Positions 25,299-33,617 of a DNA stretch of 64,000 nt are shown piece by piece. This DNA comes from CAZVWJ01 sp964631325. GTDB taxonomy: Bacteria > T1Sed10-126. The position numbers were made by a program, and so were the translations under genes. The notes under the pieces are model-generated. The model worked only from the letters and a program-made list of their open reading frames with translations. It was not told the origin of the DNA and made no database searches. Location: positions 62,001 to 126,000 of the forward strand of contig CAZVWJ010000002.1 in assembly GCA_964631325.1 (NCBI GenBank), given 5' to 3'. The number at the start of each line of letters is the position of its first letter. Position 1 is the first letter of the stretch.

Positions 25299-25907
25299 CT
25301 AAAATTGTTTTTTGAATTTGCGGAAATAAATATCTTCCGTCCAGCTTTTTCGGGAGGTCAATTTAAACTCTACGTCTGCGAACATTTTTTCTGTTGTTTC
25401 CGCCGGAATTCTGTGTTTAAGAGTCGGTCCCCGGGGTGAATCGGGTGTTTTTACCCAGTCAAGCAAAACCACTGATGCCTCGGGCCGGGCGGTGCGGCTA
25501 ATTTCAGCCAGTATTTCCTGGGGATAAGCAAACTCATGAAAAACAAAAACAAGCAAAAAACCGTCAAATGAGTTGGCGGCAAAAGGTAAATAGTCCTCAC
25601 CCATTTGAACGACAGAACAATTTCCAAGCGAAACGGTATGCTGGCGGGCTGTTTTAACCATTTTTCGGGCAACATCGACTCCGACGGTCAGTCCGTCGAC
25701 AATAATTTCCCGACCGAGGGGAGCCAGCAAAGCCCCGGCGCCGGTGCCAAGATCCAGGACGTTATCGTCCGATTTAAAAGGCAGGAGTTCAATTAATTCA
25801 TCAAAGCGGTCCTTCTCCCAGCGGGACTCGGAATGCAGTTGAGCGGCGTTTTCCGGAGCAAAACTGTGGGTATTACGCTGACCGGTTTTTTCTTCCCGGG
25901 GCGACAC
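25299..25907 (-). CDS. Class I SAM-dependent methyltransferase
   Basis: 202 residues. SAM-binding motif I is NVLDLGTGAGALL at residues ~48-60, followed by GVDVARKMV (motif II acidic residue region), MGEDYLPFAANSFDGFL and HEFAYPQEILAEISR, as in UbiE/Methyltransf_11 proteins. Substrate unknown. The GTG start at 25907 shares its first base with the xdhC stop (TAGTG), so the two genes are translationally coupled; this suggests a link to molybdenum hydroxylase biology that the sequence alone does not prove. Confidence 0.85.
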   Translation of the reverse strand: MSPREEKTGQRNTHSFAPENAAQLHSESRWEKDRFDELIELLPFKSDDNVLDLGTGAGALLAPLGREIIVDGLTVGVDVARKMVKTARQHTVSLGNCSVVQMGEDYLPFAANSFDGFLLVFVFHEFAYPQEILAEISRTARPEASVVLLDWVKTPDSPRGPTLKHRIPAETTEKMFADVEFKLTSRKSWTEDIYFRKFKKQF

Positions 25908-26719
25908 TATTCAGAAATAGAGTCCGCTGATAACGCCATGTGGTCTCCACTACCGCCGGTATGAATTTTCAGCAGTTCCGCCCAGAGGGAAACGGCAATA
26001 TCCCCGGGACTAGAAGTTCCCAGCTCCAGGCCAATCGGCGCGTATACCCGCTCATCGGCAAGGGGATTCTCACCGATTTCTTCGGCCACTTCACCACAGA
26101 GACGCCGGACTTTCGAATCTGAGCCAATCATGCCGATATAACGGGCCGGAGAATTGAGCGCCTGCTTGAGGACAACACCGTCGGCGGCGTGGCCGCGGGT
26201 GATTATAGATAGGTAAGTATTCTCATCGAGATTTAATTTATCAAACACGGAGTCAAACTCCGCACAGACAACCTGCTCGGCGGCCGGAAATTTTTCAGGT
26301 GCAGCGAATTCTTCCCGGTCATCGACAATGCTGTAGGAGCGGCCAATGTCCTCCGCAATCCGGGCTACCGCCTCTCCAACGTGACCGGCACCAAATTGCA
26401 CCAGGTGGAAATTGCGAGTGTAGACATCGATAAACACTTCCACTTCACCGCCACAATACATCCCCAATTCATTGGGGGCAAGTGTATATTCCACTTTCCG
26501 TCCCTGCCCTTCCTCCAAAGCTTCAGCAGCCTCCTCTACCACAGTGGCTTCCAGAGTTCCCCCACCGATTGTCCCCTCAATACTTTCGTCGGGATAAACA
26601 ATCATCTGGGCTCCCATCTGGCGAGGCGAAGAAGCAGCCGTGCTGACAACCGTGGCGAGAGCAAAAGTCCGTCCTTCCGCCTGGTTTCTACTGGCAATTG
26701 TTGTAATTTCTTTGTTCAT
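25907..26719 (-). CDS. xdhC: XdhC/CoxI family molybdenum hydroxylase maturation factor
   Basis: 270 residues with both family domains: the N-terminal XdhC/CoxI domain (SPRQMGAQMIVYPDESIEGT, IGGGTLEA) and a C-terminal Rossmann domain (HLVQFGAGHVGEAVARIAE, IVDDREEFA). XdhC proteins bind and sulfurate or otherwise finish the molybdenum cofactor before insertion into xanthine dehydrogenase-type enzymes. Relevant neighbours are selD (27281), yqeB (33618) and yqeC (34720). No hydroxylase structural gene is in the window. Confidence 0.92.
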   Translation of the reverse strand: MNKEITTIASRNQAEGRTFALATVVSTAASSPRQMGAQMIVYPDESIEGTIGGGTLEATVVEEAAEALEEGQGRKVEYTLAPNELGMYCGGEVEVFIDVYTRNFHLVQFGAGHVGEAVARIAEDIGRSYSIVDDREEFAAPEKFPAAEQVVCAEFDSVFDKLNLDENTYLSIITRGHAADGVVLKQALNSPARYIGMIGSDSKVRRLCGEVAEEIGENPLADERVYAPIGLELGTSSPGDIAVSLWAELLKIHTGGSGDHMALSADSISE

Positions 26720-26881
26720 ACTTTCACTCCTTTCGTATAGTGTATATTTTAACTTATTTCCAGTTATCCAAAAATCTAAACCTTTGAATTTATTGGCGAT
26801 AAAAATTTCCTTTTATTATTTTTCAATTTAAGTAAAATAGTAAGAGGTAATTAAACAATCTTATTTTAGGAGTGATTTTAT

Positions 26882-27085
26882 ATGGGTAAGGACAAATGTC
26901 GTTTAACCAGCTTTATTTTTATGGCAGCCGCACTGGCAGTGCTCTGCTTTTCGCTTTATTATTCTTTTGCGCTCACTGCTGAGGTTCAAAACCTGGCAAT
27001 GACGGTAGCTATATTGCTCTTCCTCATCGGACACACCGGAATTCTGTATACCATTCTGGACCGTCTTCCTGAAAAAGAGGAATAA
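26882..27085 (+). CDS. Small two-helix membrane protein, unknown
   Basis: 67 residues: two predicted transmembrane helices (about residues 8-30 and 38-57) with a Lys/Arg-bearing N-terminus and an acidic C-terminal tail (DRLPEKEE). AGGAG stands 9 nt before ATG 26882. No family recognised. It lies between xdhC (divergent) and selD. Confidence 0.65.
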   Translation: MGKDKCRLTSFIFMAAALAVLCFSLYYSFALTAEVQNLAMTVAILLFLIGHTGILYTILDRLPEKEE

Positions 27086-27280
27086 TTTTTTAAGTTTAAA
27101 ATACGAATAATTTAAACCACCCTTCCGACACGGGTAATTTACAGTAAAAAGCTTCCTTACCTCAGGCGGTTGACTGTGGCTTATCCCCCCTGTTTTTGAT
27201 TTTTTTGCAAAAACACCAATAGTCTGATAAGTTTATAACTCTTTTCAAGAAGGCAACACCTTTTTATTTTTGGTGAAAAC

Positions 27281-28306
27281 ATGGAACAAGAACCTCTTAC
27301 CAACCTCGCCGGATGTGCCGGGTGTGCGGCAAAAATACCCGGCGAAAAATTAGACGAAATATTGGCTGAGATTCCGGGATCCAGGGATAAAAAGTTGCTT
27401 CTTGGCGGTGGGCCGGACGACGCCGGTGTCTACCAGTACAGTGAAGATAATGTTATCGTCCAATCTGTTGACTTTTTTACGCCGATCGTCGACGACCCGG
27501 CCGATTTCGGAAGGATCTCCGCCGTCAATGCTATCAGTGATATCTACGCGATGGGCGCCCGCCCCCGGCTGGCCCTGAATATTCTTGGCCTGCCGCTGGA
27601 GAAGGTGGGCCGCCAGCGGCTGGAGACAATCCTCGACAGTGCGGCACGGGCCTGTGAGGAAGTCAATACCCTGCTCACCGGCGGCCACAGCATTAAGTCA
27701 GCGGAACCGTTTTTTGGTCTGGCGGTAACCGGCTTTGCCGGAACTGAAACGTGGCTGAAAAACGGCCTCTGCTCGGCGGGTGAAAAAATCATCCTGACCA
27801 AGCCACTGGGCACCGGCATTGCCACCACCGCTTACCAGCAGGGAAAACTGAGTGCGAGTGAACTTGAACCGGCCAAAAGATGGATGAAAACTTTTAACTC
27901 GATCGGTGCCGAGTTAGCCGAGAAAAAATTAATTACATCCCTCACCGACGTCACCGGTTTTGGACTTCTGCGTCACCTGAAAGAATTACTGGGCGAGAAT
28001 TATGGAGCAAAAATTTGGTTTGACCGGGTTTCCCTGCTCCCGAACACTTACGAATTAGCCGCGGCCGGATATTTGCCCGGCGGCAGTCGGAGCAACTGGG
28101 AAGAAGCCAAACAGTGGACGGAAATAAAAACCAGTGAACCGCTTCAGCCACAAATCCTCGCCGACGCACAAACATCGGGGGGGCTCCTGTTGACAGTGCC
28201 ACCGGAGAACATCGAACAGGTCACGGAGTTATTAGAAAATCAAGACTTAAAAACAAACATTATCGGGGAAATCACTTCCGGCAATAAAATCACCGTCGAA
28301 GCGTAA
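27281..28306 (+). CDS. selD: Selenide, water dikinase (selenophosphate synthetase)
   Basis: 341 residues. Makes selenophosphate from selenide and ATP. The N-terminal catalytic segment is LAGCAGCAAKIPG with cysteines at residues 12 and 15 and Lys18, so this is a Cys rather than Sec enzyme. GGPDDAGVYQY, VDFFTPIVDDPADFG and VNAISDIYAMGA are the ATP/metal-binding aspartate motifs; LLTGGHSI and DVTGFGLLRHLKEL follow. No selA, selB or selC is nearby, and the local YqeB/YqeC/XdhC set points to use in selenium-dependent molybdenum hydroxylases. Selenoprotein or tRNA selenouridine use elsewhere cannot be excluded. Confidence 0.95.
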   Translation: MEQEPLTNLAGCAGCAAKIPGEKLDEILAEIPGSRDKKLLLGGGPDDAGVYQYSEDNVIVQSVDFFTPIVDDPADFGRISAVNAISDIYAMGARPRLALNILGLPLEKVGRQRLETILDSAARACEEVNTLLTGGHSIKSAEPFFGLAVTGFAGTETWLKNGLCSAGEKIILTKPLGTGIATTAYQQGKLSASELEPAKRWMKTFNSIGAELAEKKLITSLTDVTGFGLLRHLKELLGENYGAKIWFDRVSLLPNTYELAAAGYLPGGSRSNWEEAKQWTEIKTSEPLQPQILADAQTSGGLLLTVPPENIEQVTELLENQDLKTNIIGEITSGNKITVEA

Positions 28307-28343
28307 AGACTAATTATACAGCACTTGCTTAGTCTTTCCCCCT

Positions 28344-28535
28344 AACAGCGAATTATACTCCCTGTGAAACTCATTCTCGCCCAGCAGTCAATCGGGCGTC
28401 ATCAGAGGGACCATAAGATTAATTCTGTAGCTCCCCTATTGACTGCTGGGCTCTGAGGGTTACATTTTCAAAAACGGCTCATCCTGAGCCTTGAAAATGT
28501 AAAAATCCGGCAAACAGGGAGCACAATCCGCTGTT
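28344..28535 (-). ncRNA. Structured element copy 2 (inverted relative to copy 1)
   Basis: Read on the minus strand it aligns with 17100-17309. Closing helix 28535-28514 with 28365-28344 (22 nt, three differences); perfect 11-bp arm 28501-28491/28471-28461 with an inner GGCTC/GAGCC hairpin; perfect 14-bp arm 28451-28438/28392-28379. The last arm and its loop (for example GACGCCC and CTTATGG) are conserved with copy 1, whereas the other two helices have different sequences but keep pairing. It lies between selD and the MBL-fold gene, antisense to both, so a simple leader role is not shared by the two copies. Confidence 0.5.
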
Positions 28536-28640
28536 CAAGGAAAATTTTAAAAAACACGCTAAATATTTATAAATAATAGCTATGGAAAAAATCTTAATAA
28601 AACTGAGACTTAAAGTGGTTACCATTTACAGGTGATAAAT

Positions 28641-29261
28641 ATGGAAACTGAGAAATTTGTCCAAAGATTCGTGCTTGGCCCAATGCAGACGAACACTTAT
28701 CTTCTCGGAGAAAAATACGTGATTGATCCCGGGGGCTGGAATTCCGAACTGGCGGAAGCACTGGCCGAAGCCGGTGATAATTTAGAAGCAATCTTGCTGA
28801 CTCACGGGCACTATGACCATATTTGCGGGATTACAAAAATATGGAAGAAATATCCCGAACTTAATCTCTACTGTCACGAAAAAGAAGCCAAATTGCTGAA
28901 CAATGCGGAGCAAAACCTTTCCAGCCTGATGGAAGACGAGATTACTTTTACCCCGGATGAAATTTTTCCGGATGTCAAAATTAGTTTGAACGATACTGAA
29001 ATAGAAGTTATTCTCCTGCCGGGACATACGCCCGGTGGCTGTGGTTTTTACCTCGCCGCGGAAGAATTAATTTTTTCGGGGGACATCCTGTTCAAGGGAG
29101 GCATCGGGCGAACCGATTTCTTCGGTGGAGACCGAAAAACACTAACAAGCACGCTGGAAAAATTTGTTGAGCAACTTCCCGAACAAACTATCATCTACCC
29201 CGGCCACGGCCCCGAAACAACCCTGGCCCGAGAAAAAGAATCAAACCCTTACCTGCAATAA
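28641..29261 (+). CDS. MBL-fold metallo-hydrolase (glyoxalase II-like)
   Basis: 206 residues from ATG 28641 (AGGTG upstream; GTG 28632 is also in frame). Metal-binding motif LTHGHYDHICG (HxHxDH type), a second His in LLPGHTPGGCGFY, Asp in FSGDILFKGGIGRTD and the final His in YPGHGPETT complete the binuclear site. It is close to the small hydroxyacylglutathione-hydrolase-like YcbL group; the substrate is not determined. Convergent with the WecE-like gene with no gap. Confidence 0.92.
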   Translation: METEKFVQRFVLGPMQTNTYLLGEKYVIDPGGWNSELAEALAEAGDNLEAILLTHGHYDHICGITKIWKKYPELNLYCHEKEAKLLNNAEQNLSSLMEDEITFTPDEIFPDVKISLNDTEIEVILLPGHTPGGCGFYLAAEELIFSGDILFKGGIGRTDFFGGDRKTLTSTLEKFVEQLPEQTIIYPGHGPETTLAREKESNPYLQ

Positions 29262-30470
29262 TCAGTGTTCCCTGAAACGTTTCTCCAGGACCGGATAAAC
29301 CTTCTCAAAACCGGCGATGATTAATTCAATTTCGGAGTCGGTCAAATCGGGATAGGCCGGAACACGAACCAGCGAAGCAGCTACTGACTCTGCGGCAGGT
29401 AACATTGTTGGGGGATCCAAATTTTCTCTGGCGTAAGGTGAAAGATGAAGCGGGTGATAGTGTTCACGCGCTTCAATTCCCTCTGCCTGCAAAGCCTTGA
29501 GTAGCCAATCTCGATGGCTTTCGTCGGCTAGCAAAAAGGCAGTTATATGGCCATTAGTCTCGGCTTTGCGGGACGGGAGGTGAAAATTAAAATAATTGTT
29601 TTTATCAATTTTCCGGAGTCCGTTGATAATTTTTTGCTGGATCTCAAGCCGTTTCTCTTTGATTTCCGACCAACGTTGAAGCTGGGCCCAGAGAACTGCA
29701 CCAAGAATATCGGAAAGCACGTAACTACTGCCCGTTGAGCGCCAGGTGTAGCGATCAACGTCGCCCCGACAGGTAACTGACCGATCGGTACCCTTGTCCC
29801 GAATCATCTCCGCCTGCTTTACGTCCTCTTCTTCATTTACCAGCAAGACACCACCCTCACCACAGGTTAAACTCTTAGTTCCGTGAAAGCTGAGGGCCCC
29901 AAATCGACCGAAAGTTCCTCCCTGGCGGCCATTTAACCGGCCATCATAAACCTGGGCAGCATCTTCAATACAGTTCAACTCATTTTCATTACAGTACTCC
30001 ATAATTTCTTCCATTGGCCCGGGAAAACCACCGTAGTGGACCACAATAACTCCCCGGGTATTTTCAGTGCGAGCAGCCTCAATAGTTTCTGGAGTCAGGG
30101 TTAAGGTCTCCCGGTCAATATCCGCAAAAACTGGCTGGCCACCGGCTCGTATGACAGCCAGCGCCGTTGAAACGTAGGTAAAGGAAGGAACAATAATTTC
30201 ATCAGTGGATTCAAGGTTAAGACAGAGCAGGGCCAGCTCAAGCGCCTGGGTACAGTTAGTAGTGGTCAGAACTCGCTCAGTGGGCCAGCGAGTCTCTAAT
30301 CTTTCTTCGACTCCTTCACAATACGGACCGGGGCCAACCACATAACCACTATCCAGGGCAGCAGCAGCGGCGTTTTTTTCCTCTTCCCCAAGGCTGGGCC
30401 GATGGTAAGTAATACTTTCCTCACAAAGAGGTTCTCCCCCCTCCAGAGCCAACTTCTCATCTTCAAACAT
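29262..30470 (-). CDS. wecE: DegT/DnrJ/EryC1 aminotransferase, WecE-like
   Basis: 402 residues. PLP-dependent sugar aminotransferase. TTNCTQALELALLCLN at residues ~70-85, the PLP pocket EDAAQVYDG, and catalytic lysine in SFHGTKSLTCGEGG; the following MIRDKGTDRS and VDRYTWRSTGSSYVLSD are specific to the RffA/WecE branch (dTDP-4-dehydro-6-deoxyglucose transaminase). It would make an amino sugar for a surface glycan. A role as the aminotransferase partner of the dehydrogenase at 47795 is possible but less likely by sequence. No other dTDP-sugar genes are adjacent. Confidence 0.85.
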   Translation of the reverse strand: MFEDEKLALEGGEPLCEESITYHRPSLGEEEKNAAAAALDSGYVVGPGPYCEGVEERLETRWPTERVLTTTNCTQALELALLCLNLESTDEIIVPSFTYVSTALAVIRAGGQPVFADIDRETLTLTPETIEAARTENTRGVIVVHYGGFPGPMEEIMEYCNENELNCIEDAAQVYDGRLNGRQGGTFGRFGALSFHGTKSLTCGEGGVLLVNEEEDVKQAEMIRDKGTDRSVTCRGDVDRYTWRSTGSSYVLSDILGAVLWAQLQRWSEIKEKRLEIQQKIINGLRKIDKNNYFNFHLPSRKAETNGHITAFLLADESHRDWLLKALQAEGIEAREHYHPLHLSPYARENLDPPTMLPAAESVAASLVRVPAYPDLTDSEIELIIAGFEKVYPVLEKRFREH

Positions 30471-30654
30471 TTTAAAACCTCCAGCTTCTGTAGGTAAAAA
30501 TTATCTTTAATTACCAATAATTTTACAACATTGGACTCAACTATAATTTTATTAATCGGAATATACAACCAGTCATGATATACTAAAATTGATCTATGAG
30601 AAAGTTGGCTTTTAAGCAAATCTTTTGGGGGGTTATTGTTATTTGCGGTGTGCT

Positions 30655-30683
30655 TTGACATTTCACTTTAAAAATATTATCTT
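30655..30683 (+). promoter_or_regulatory. Putative promoter of the GGCT-like gene
   Basis: TTGACA (30655-30660) and TATCTT (30678-30683) are separated by 17 bp, 18 bp before ATG 30702. Perfect -35. It probably drives the run of plus-strand genes from 30702 to 35466. Confidence 0.55.
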
Positions 30684-30701
30684 GTGGGTAGAGGTGTTTG
30701 C

Positions 30702-31070
30702 ATGCGCACTGTTAATTTGTTTACCTATGGCAGGCTAAAACGGGGCGGGGAAAATCACAAACATCTAAGTGACGAAATTGAGGAGGGGTTTGCCCAATTT
30801 AGAGGGGCCACATGGGTAGAGGGGTTTCAGCTATATATACTCCAGGATCTGCCGGTCGCAATTCCGGGCGACGGAACAATTCACGGGGAACTATATGTAA
30901 TTCCCCGTTCTCTATTGCTGGCAGAAATCGATTCTGTTGAGGGTTTCCCACACACATTTGACCGCAAACAAATAGAGATAGAAGGAAATACCTACTGGAT
31001 CTACTACCAGAGTTCAATTCCACCTGGCGCAAAAAAAATTGACGATGGTCTCTGGCAACCCCAGAAATAA
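30702..31070 (+). CDS. Gamma-glutamylcyclotransferase-like (GGCT/AIG2 fold) protein
   Basis: 122 residues from ATG 30702 (AGAGGTG upstream). N-terminal NLFTYGRLKRGGENH corresponds to the substrate-binding YGxLxxG-N loop, and the catalytic glutamate is likely in EIDSVEGFP. Family members release 5-oxoproline from gamma-glutamyl amines or peptides. The usual YGTL is YGRL here, which may alter specificity. Followed after 11 bp by the tail-anchored gene. Confidence 0.82.
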   Translation: MRTVNLFTYGRLKRGGENHKHLSDEIEEGFAQFRGATWVEGFQLYILQDLPVAIPGDGTIHGELYVIPRSLLLAEIDSVEGFPHTFDRKQIEIEGNTYWIYYQSSIPPGAKKIDDGLWQPQK

Positions 31071-31081
31071 GGTGAATTAAC

Positions 31082-32056
31082 TTGCCACCAGATCCTCCTC
31101 AAGACGAGACTGCCCTGGAAGAAAGCGATTCCTGGGTGGAAGTCCTCCCCCCTGAATTCGAAGAAAACGATAAAATATATTTTTTAATCTGGGGAAGATT
31201 CTGGGCAACGCTTGAGGATTTGACCGCAGCTTTCTACGTTCTGTTTTCCCCGGATGATATTGAATTAGATACCTTCCGAGTCGCTATTTTTGGTGACTAT
31301 ACCGGCCTTCAGAATTACGATCCGCGACTGGAACATGAAAATTTTGAATCCCGCCTGATGAGCTATTCTATCTCCGACGCTCCCGTACCCCAGATAACTC
31401 TTAATGAAACTAAAAAGGCAATAGAAAATTATCTGAAAATGGAGGACCGCCAGGAAGCCCTGGAAGAAGTTCTTACTCAGGAAAATCAAGCCAACTTTAA
31501 ATTGTGGTGTGAAAATCTTTTTAACAATTTAGTCGACCAGGGAACCACGGAATTTCACGTTCGCGGGCGGGCTGTAAACAGAAATTTTTTAAAAGGGGAA
31601 AAAAGCGAAGTCTCCTCTACTCATATTTCTCCGGAAAACGCCACTACCGTTCCAGTGACTTTTATTAACAGCCCAATGGCGGGCAAATCCCCGGAGGAGT
31701 TACAAAAACGTGACGAGGTTCATGTCCGCGTGCTGGGAAGCGCCGTTCAAAAGCTCCCTGAACATATGATTGATCCGGAACAGAATGACCGTTCGGTTCC
31801 AGTTCAGAGCTGGATAGAAACAATTGACCCCAAACCGAGCCTCCCGCCTGACTTTGACGGCAATCCAAAAGACTATTTCAAAATAACAACCGAGTTGGAC
31901 ACCGGTATTTTCGGGGAAGGTTTGGTTTATAAAAATGAAAAAATAAAGTCGGAAGAGCCAGATTCTGACATGAATTTACGCCAGGAGGAAATTTTTTCCC
32001 TGGTAACGCTGGTAATATTTCTCTTTATCGTTTTTCTTCTGCTTGTTATGAGTTAA
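31082..32056 (+). CDS. Tail-anchored acidic protein of unknown function
   Basis: 324 residues from TTG 31082, with AAGGTG 7 nt upstream. No family recognised. The first ~290 residues look soluble, acidic and without a signal peptide, with a proline-rich start (PPDPPQDE); the last ~20 (FSLVTLVIFLFIVFLLLVMS) form one transmembrane helix ending at the C-terminus, so the protein would hang in the cytoplasm from the membrane. It is placed between GGCT-like and pepA genes on one probable transcript. Codon usage looks like its neighbours. Confidence 0.7.
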   Translation: MPPDPPQDETALEESDSWVEVLPPEFEENDKIYFLIWGRFWATLEDLTAAFYVLFSPDDIELDTFRVAIFGDYTGLQNYDPRLEHENFESRLMSYSISDAPVPQITLNETKKAIENYLKMEDRQEALEEVLTQENQANFKLWCENLFNNLVDQGTTEFHVRGRAVNRNFLKGEKSEVSSTHISPENATTVPVTFINSPMAGKSPEELQKRDEVHVRVLGSAVQKLPEHMIDPEQNDRSVPVQSWIETIDPKPSLPPDFDGNPKDYFKITTELDTGIFGEGLVYKNEKIKSEEPDSDMNLRQEEIFSLVTLVIFLFIVFLLLVMS

Positions 32057-32103
32057 AATTATTTTTCACCATTTATAGATTATTTTCCGGAGGTTAAATA
32101 AGT

Positions 32104-33609
32104 ATGGATTTTGAACTGGAACTAAAAACGGGTAAAGGTCCTGAAGCGGAAGTTAAAACTTTACTCTACCTTATTTACCAGGATAACGGGGAAGAAATTG
32201 TTACCACTAATCTGCCTGAATTACCACAAGCTCAACTGACTAATTTTGAGGGAAATAGGGGAGAGTCAGAAATCTTTTACCAGGGAAAATTTGAGGCAGA
32301 AAAACTCATCCTGCTGGGCTGTGGTAAACGGGAAGAAATAAAGGCAAAAGACATTCCCGAAATATCCGGCAATATTTTGTCAACGGTCAACAAACAAGAA
32401 TGTTCGGAAATTACAGTAGTTTTTCCTCTGAATTTTAAAATAGAACGGGAAAATTTAGCCAGAAAATTAAGCCTGGGCCTGGCCCTGGCCGACTATGAGT
32501 TCGACCAATTCAAACAATCAGAAGACGCGGAAGAGGAGAACAAAGTAGAACTTGAGAAAATCACATTGTTACTCGGCGATAATCGATCACACTCCACTGT
32601 GAACCGTGGACTTGATCGTGGGATAAAAATAGCCGAGGGAGTGTCTTTGACCCGGGACCTGGGCAACCAGCCGGCAAATGAACTTTACCCTGCCCGGCTC
32701 GAATCGGAAGCCAGAGATCTCGAAAATTCTTCTAGAAATATTTCGCTTGAAGTTTACGATGAAAAAAAGCTTGAAGAAAACAATTTTGATTTAATTCAAG
32801 CGGTTGGCCGGGGTAGCGCCCGGGAGTCCCGGCTGTTGGAACTGGATTACTCCCCGGATAAACCCAAGGATACCGTCTTGCTGGCGGGAAAAGGAGTAAC
32901 TTTTGATTCCGGAGGTATCTCCATCAAACCCAGTAAAAACATGGGAGAGATGAAATTTGACATGTGCGGAGCGGGGGTAGTGCTTGGAACCATTGCTGCT
33001 GCCAGCCAATTAAAACTCCCGATCCGGATAATCGGTTTGATTCCGGCCGTAGAGAATATGCCTGACAGCCGTTCAACCCGACCGGGGGACATTGTTACCG
33101 GTTATGGAGAAAAAAGCGTCGAAATTTTAAATACTGATGCTGAAGGTCGCCTGATTCTTGCCGACACGTTAAGTTATGCCAGTGAAAACTGGGGCGAGGA
33201 AGCTGATATTTTAATCGATTACGCCACCCTGACCGGGGCCTGTGTAGTGGCTCTTGGCCATGCAGCGGCGGGTTTGATGGGAAATAACGACCAGCTCTGT
33301 GAAGAATTGGAAGCTGCCGGCGAAGAGGTTAACGAACGGGTCTGGCGGCTTCCTCTCTGGGATGATTACAGCGAAAAGTTAGAGAGCAAAAATGCCGATG
33401 TAAAAAATATCGGGGGCAAAGCCGGAACCCCGGTTGCCGGCTGTTTTCTCCGTGAATTTGTTGATGAAGATGTATTTGAAAGATGGGCTCATCTTGATAT
33501 CGCCGGCACTGCCTGGGGAATGGAGAAATTGAGTTACCGGCCGGAAGGGGCGACCGGCTTTGGAGTCCGGCTCACCTTAGAATTACTATTTCAGCGTTAT
33601 TCACTTTAA
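32104..33609 (+). CDS. pepA: Leucyl aminopeptidase (M17 family)
   Basis: 501 residues. Cytosolic Zn/Mn aminopeptidase. C-terminal catalytic domain has VLLAGKGVTFDSGGISIKPS, GAGVVLGTIAAAS and the hallmark NTDAEGRLILAD with metal-binding Asp and Glu; the N-terminal domain (1-~160) is divergent, as usual. M17 enzymes can also cleave Cys-Gly. GGAGG precedes ATG 32104. It sits 9 bp before yqeB, whose start lacks an obvious ribosome site, suggesting coupling. Confidence 0.95.
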   Translation: MDFELELKTGKGPEAEVKTLLYLIYQDNGEEIVTTNLPELPQAQLTNFEGNRGESEIFYQGKFEAEKLILLGCGKREEIKAKDIPEISGNILSTVNKQECSEITVVFPLNFKIERENLARKLSLGLALADYEFDQFKQSEDAEEENKVELEKITLLLGDNRSHSTVNRGLDRGIKIAEGVSLTRDLGNQPANELYPARLESEARDLENSSRNISLEVYDEKKLEENNFDLIQAVGRGSARESRLLELDYSPDKPKDTVLLAGKGVTFDSGGISIKPSKNMGEMKFDMCGAGVVLGTIAAASQLKLPIRIIGLIPAVENMPDSRSTRPGDIVTGYGEKSVEILNTDAEGRLILADTLSYASENWGEEADILIDYATLTGACVVALGHAAAGLMGNNDQLCEELEAAGEEVNERVWRLPLWDDYSEKLESKNADVKNIGGKAGTPVAGCFLREFVDEDVFERWAHLDIAGTAWGMEKLSYRPEGATGFGVRLTLELLFQRYSL

Positions 33610-33617
33610 TTTCTTCC

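Noticed and set aside
27281..27340. Selenocysteine (UGA/SECIS) in selD
   Set aside because: The catalytic positions are cysteine codons and the frame is uninterrupted.
17100..28535. MITE interpretation of the two structured elements
   Set aside because: Terminal helices differ in sequence between copies while staying complementary, no clear target duplications were seen, and there is no transposase. Not fully excluded.
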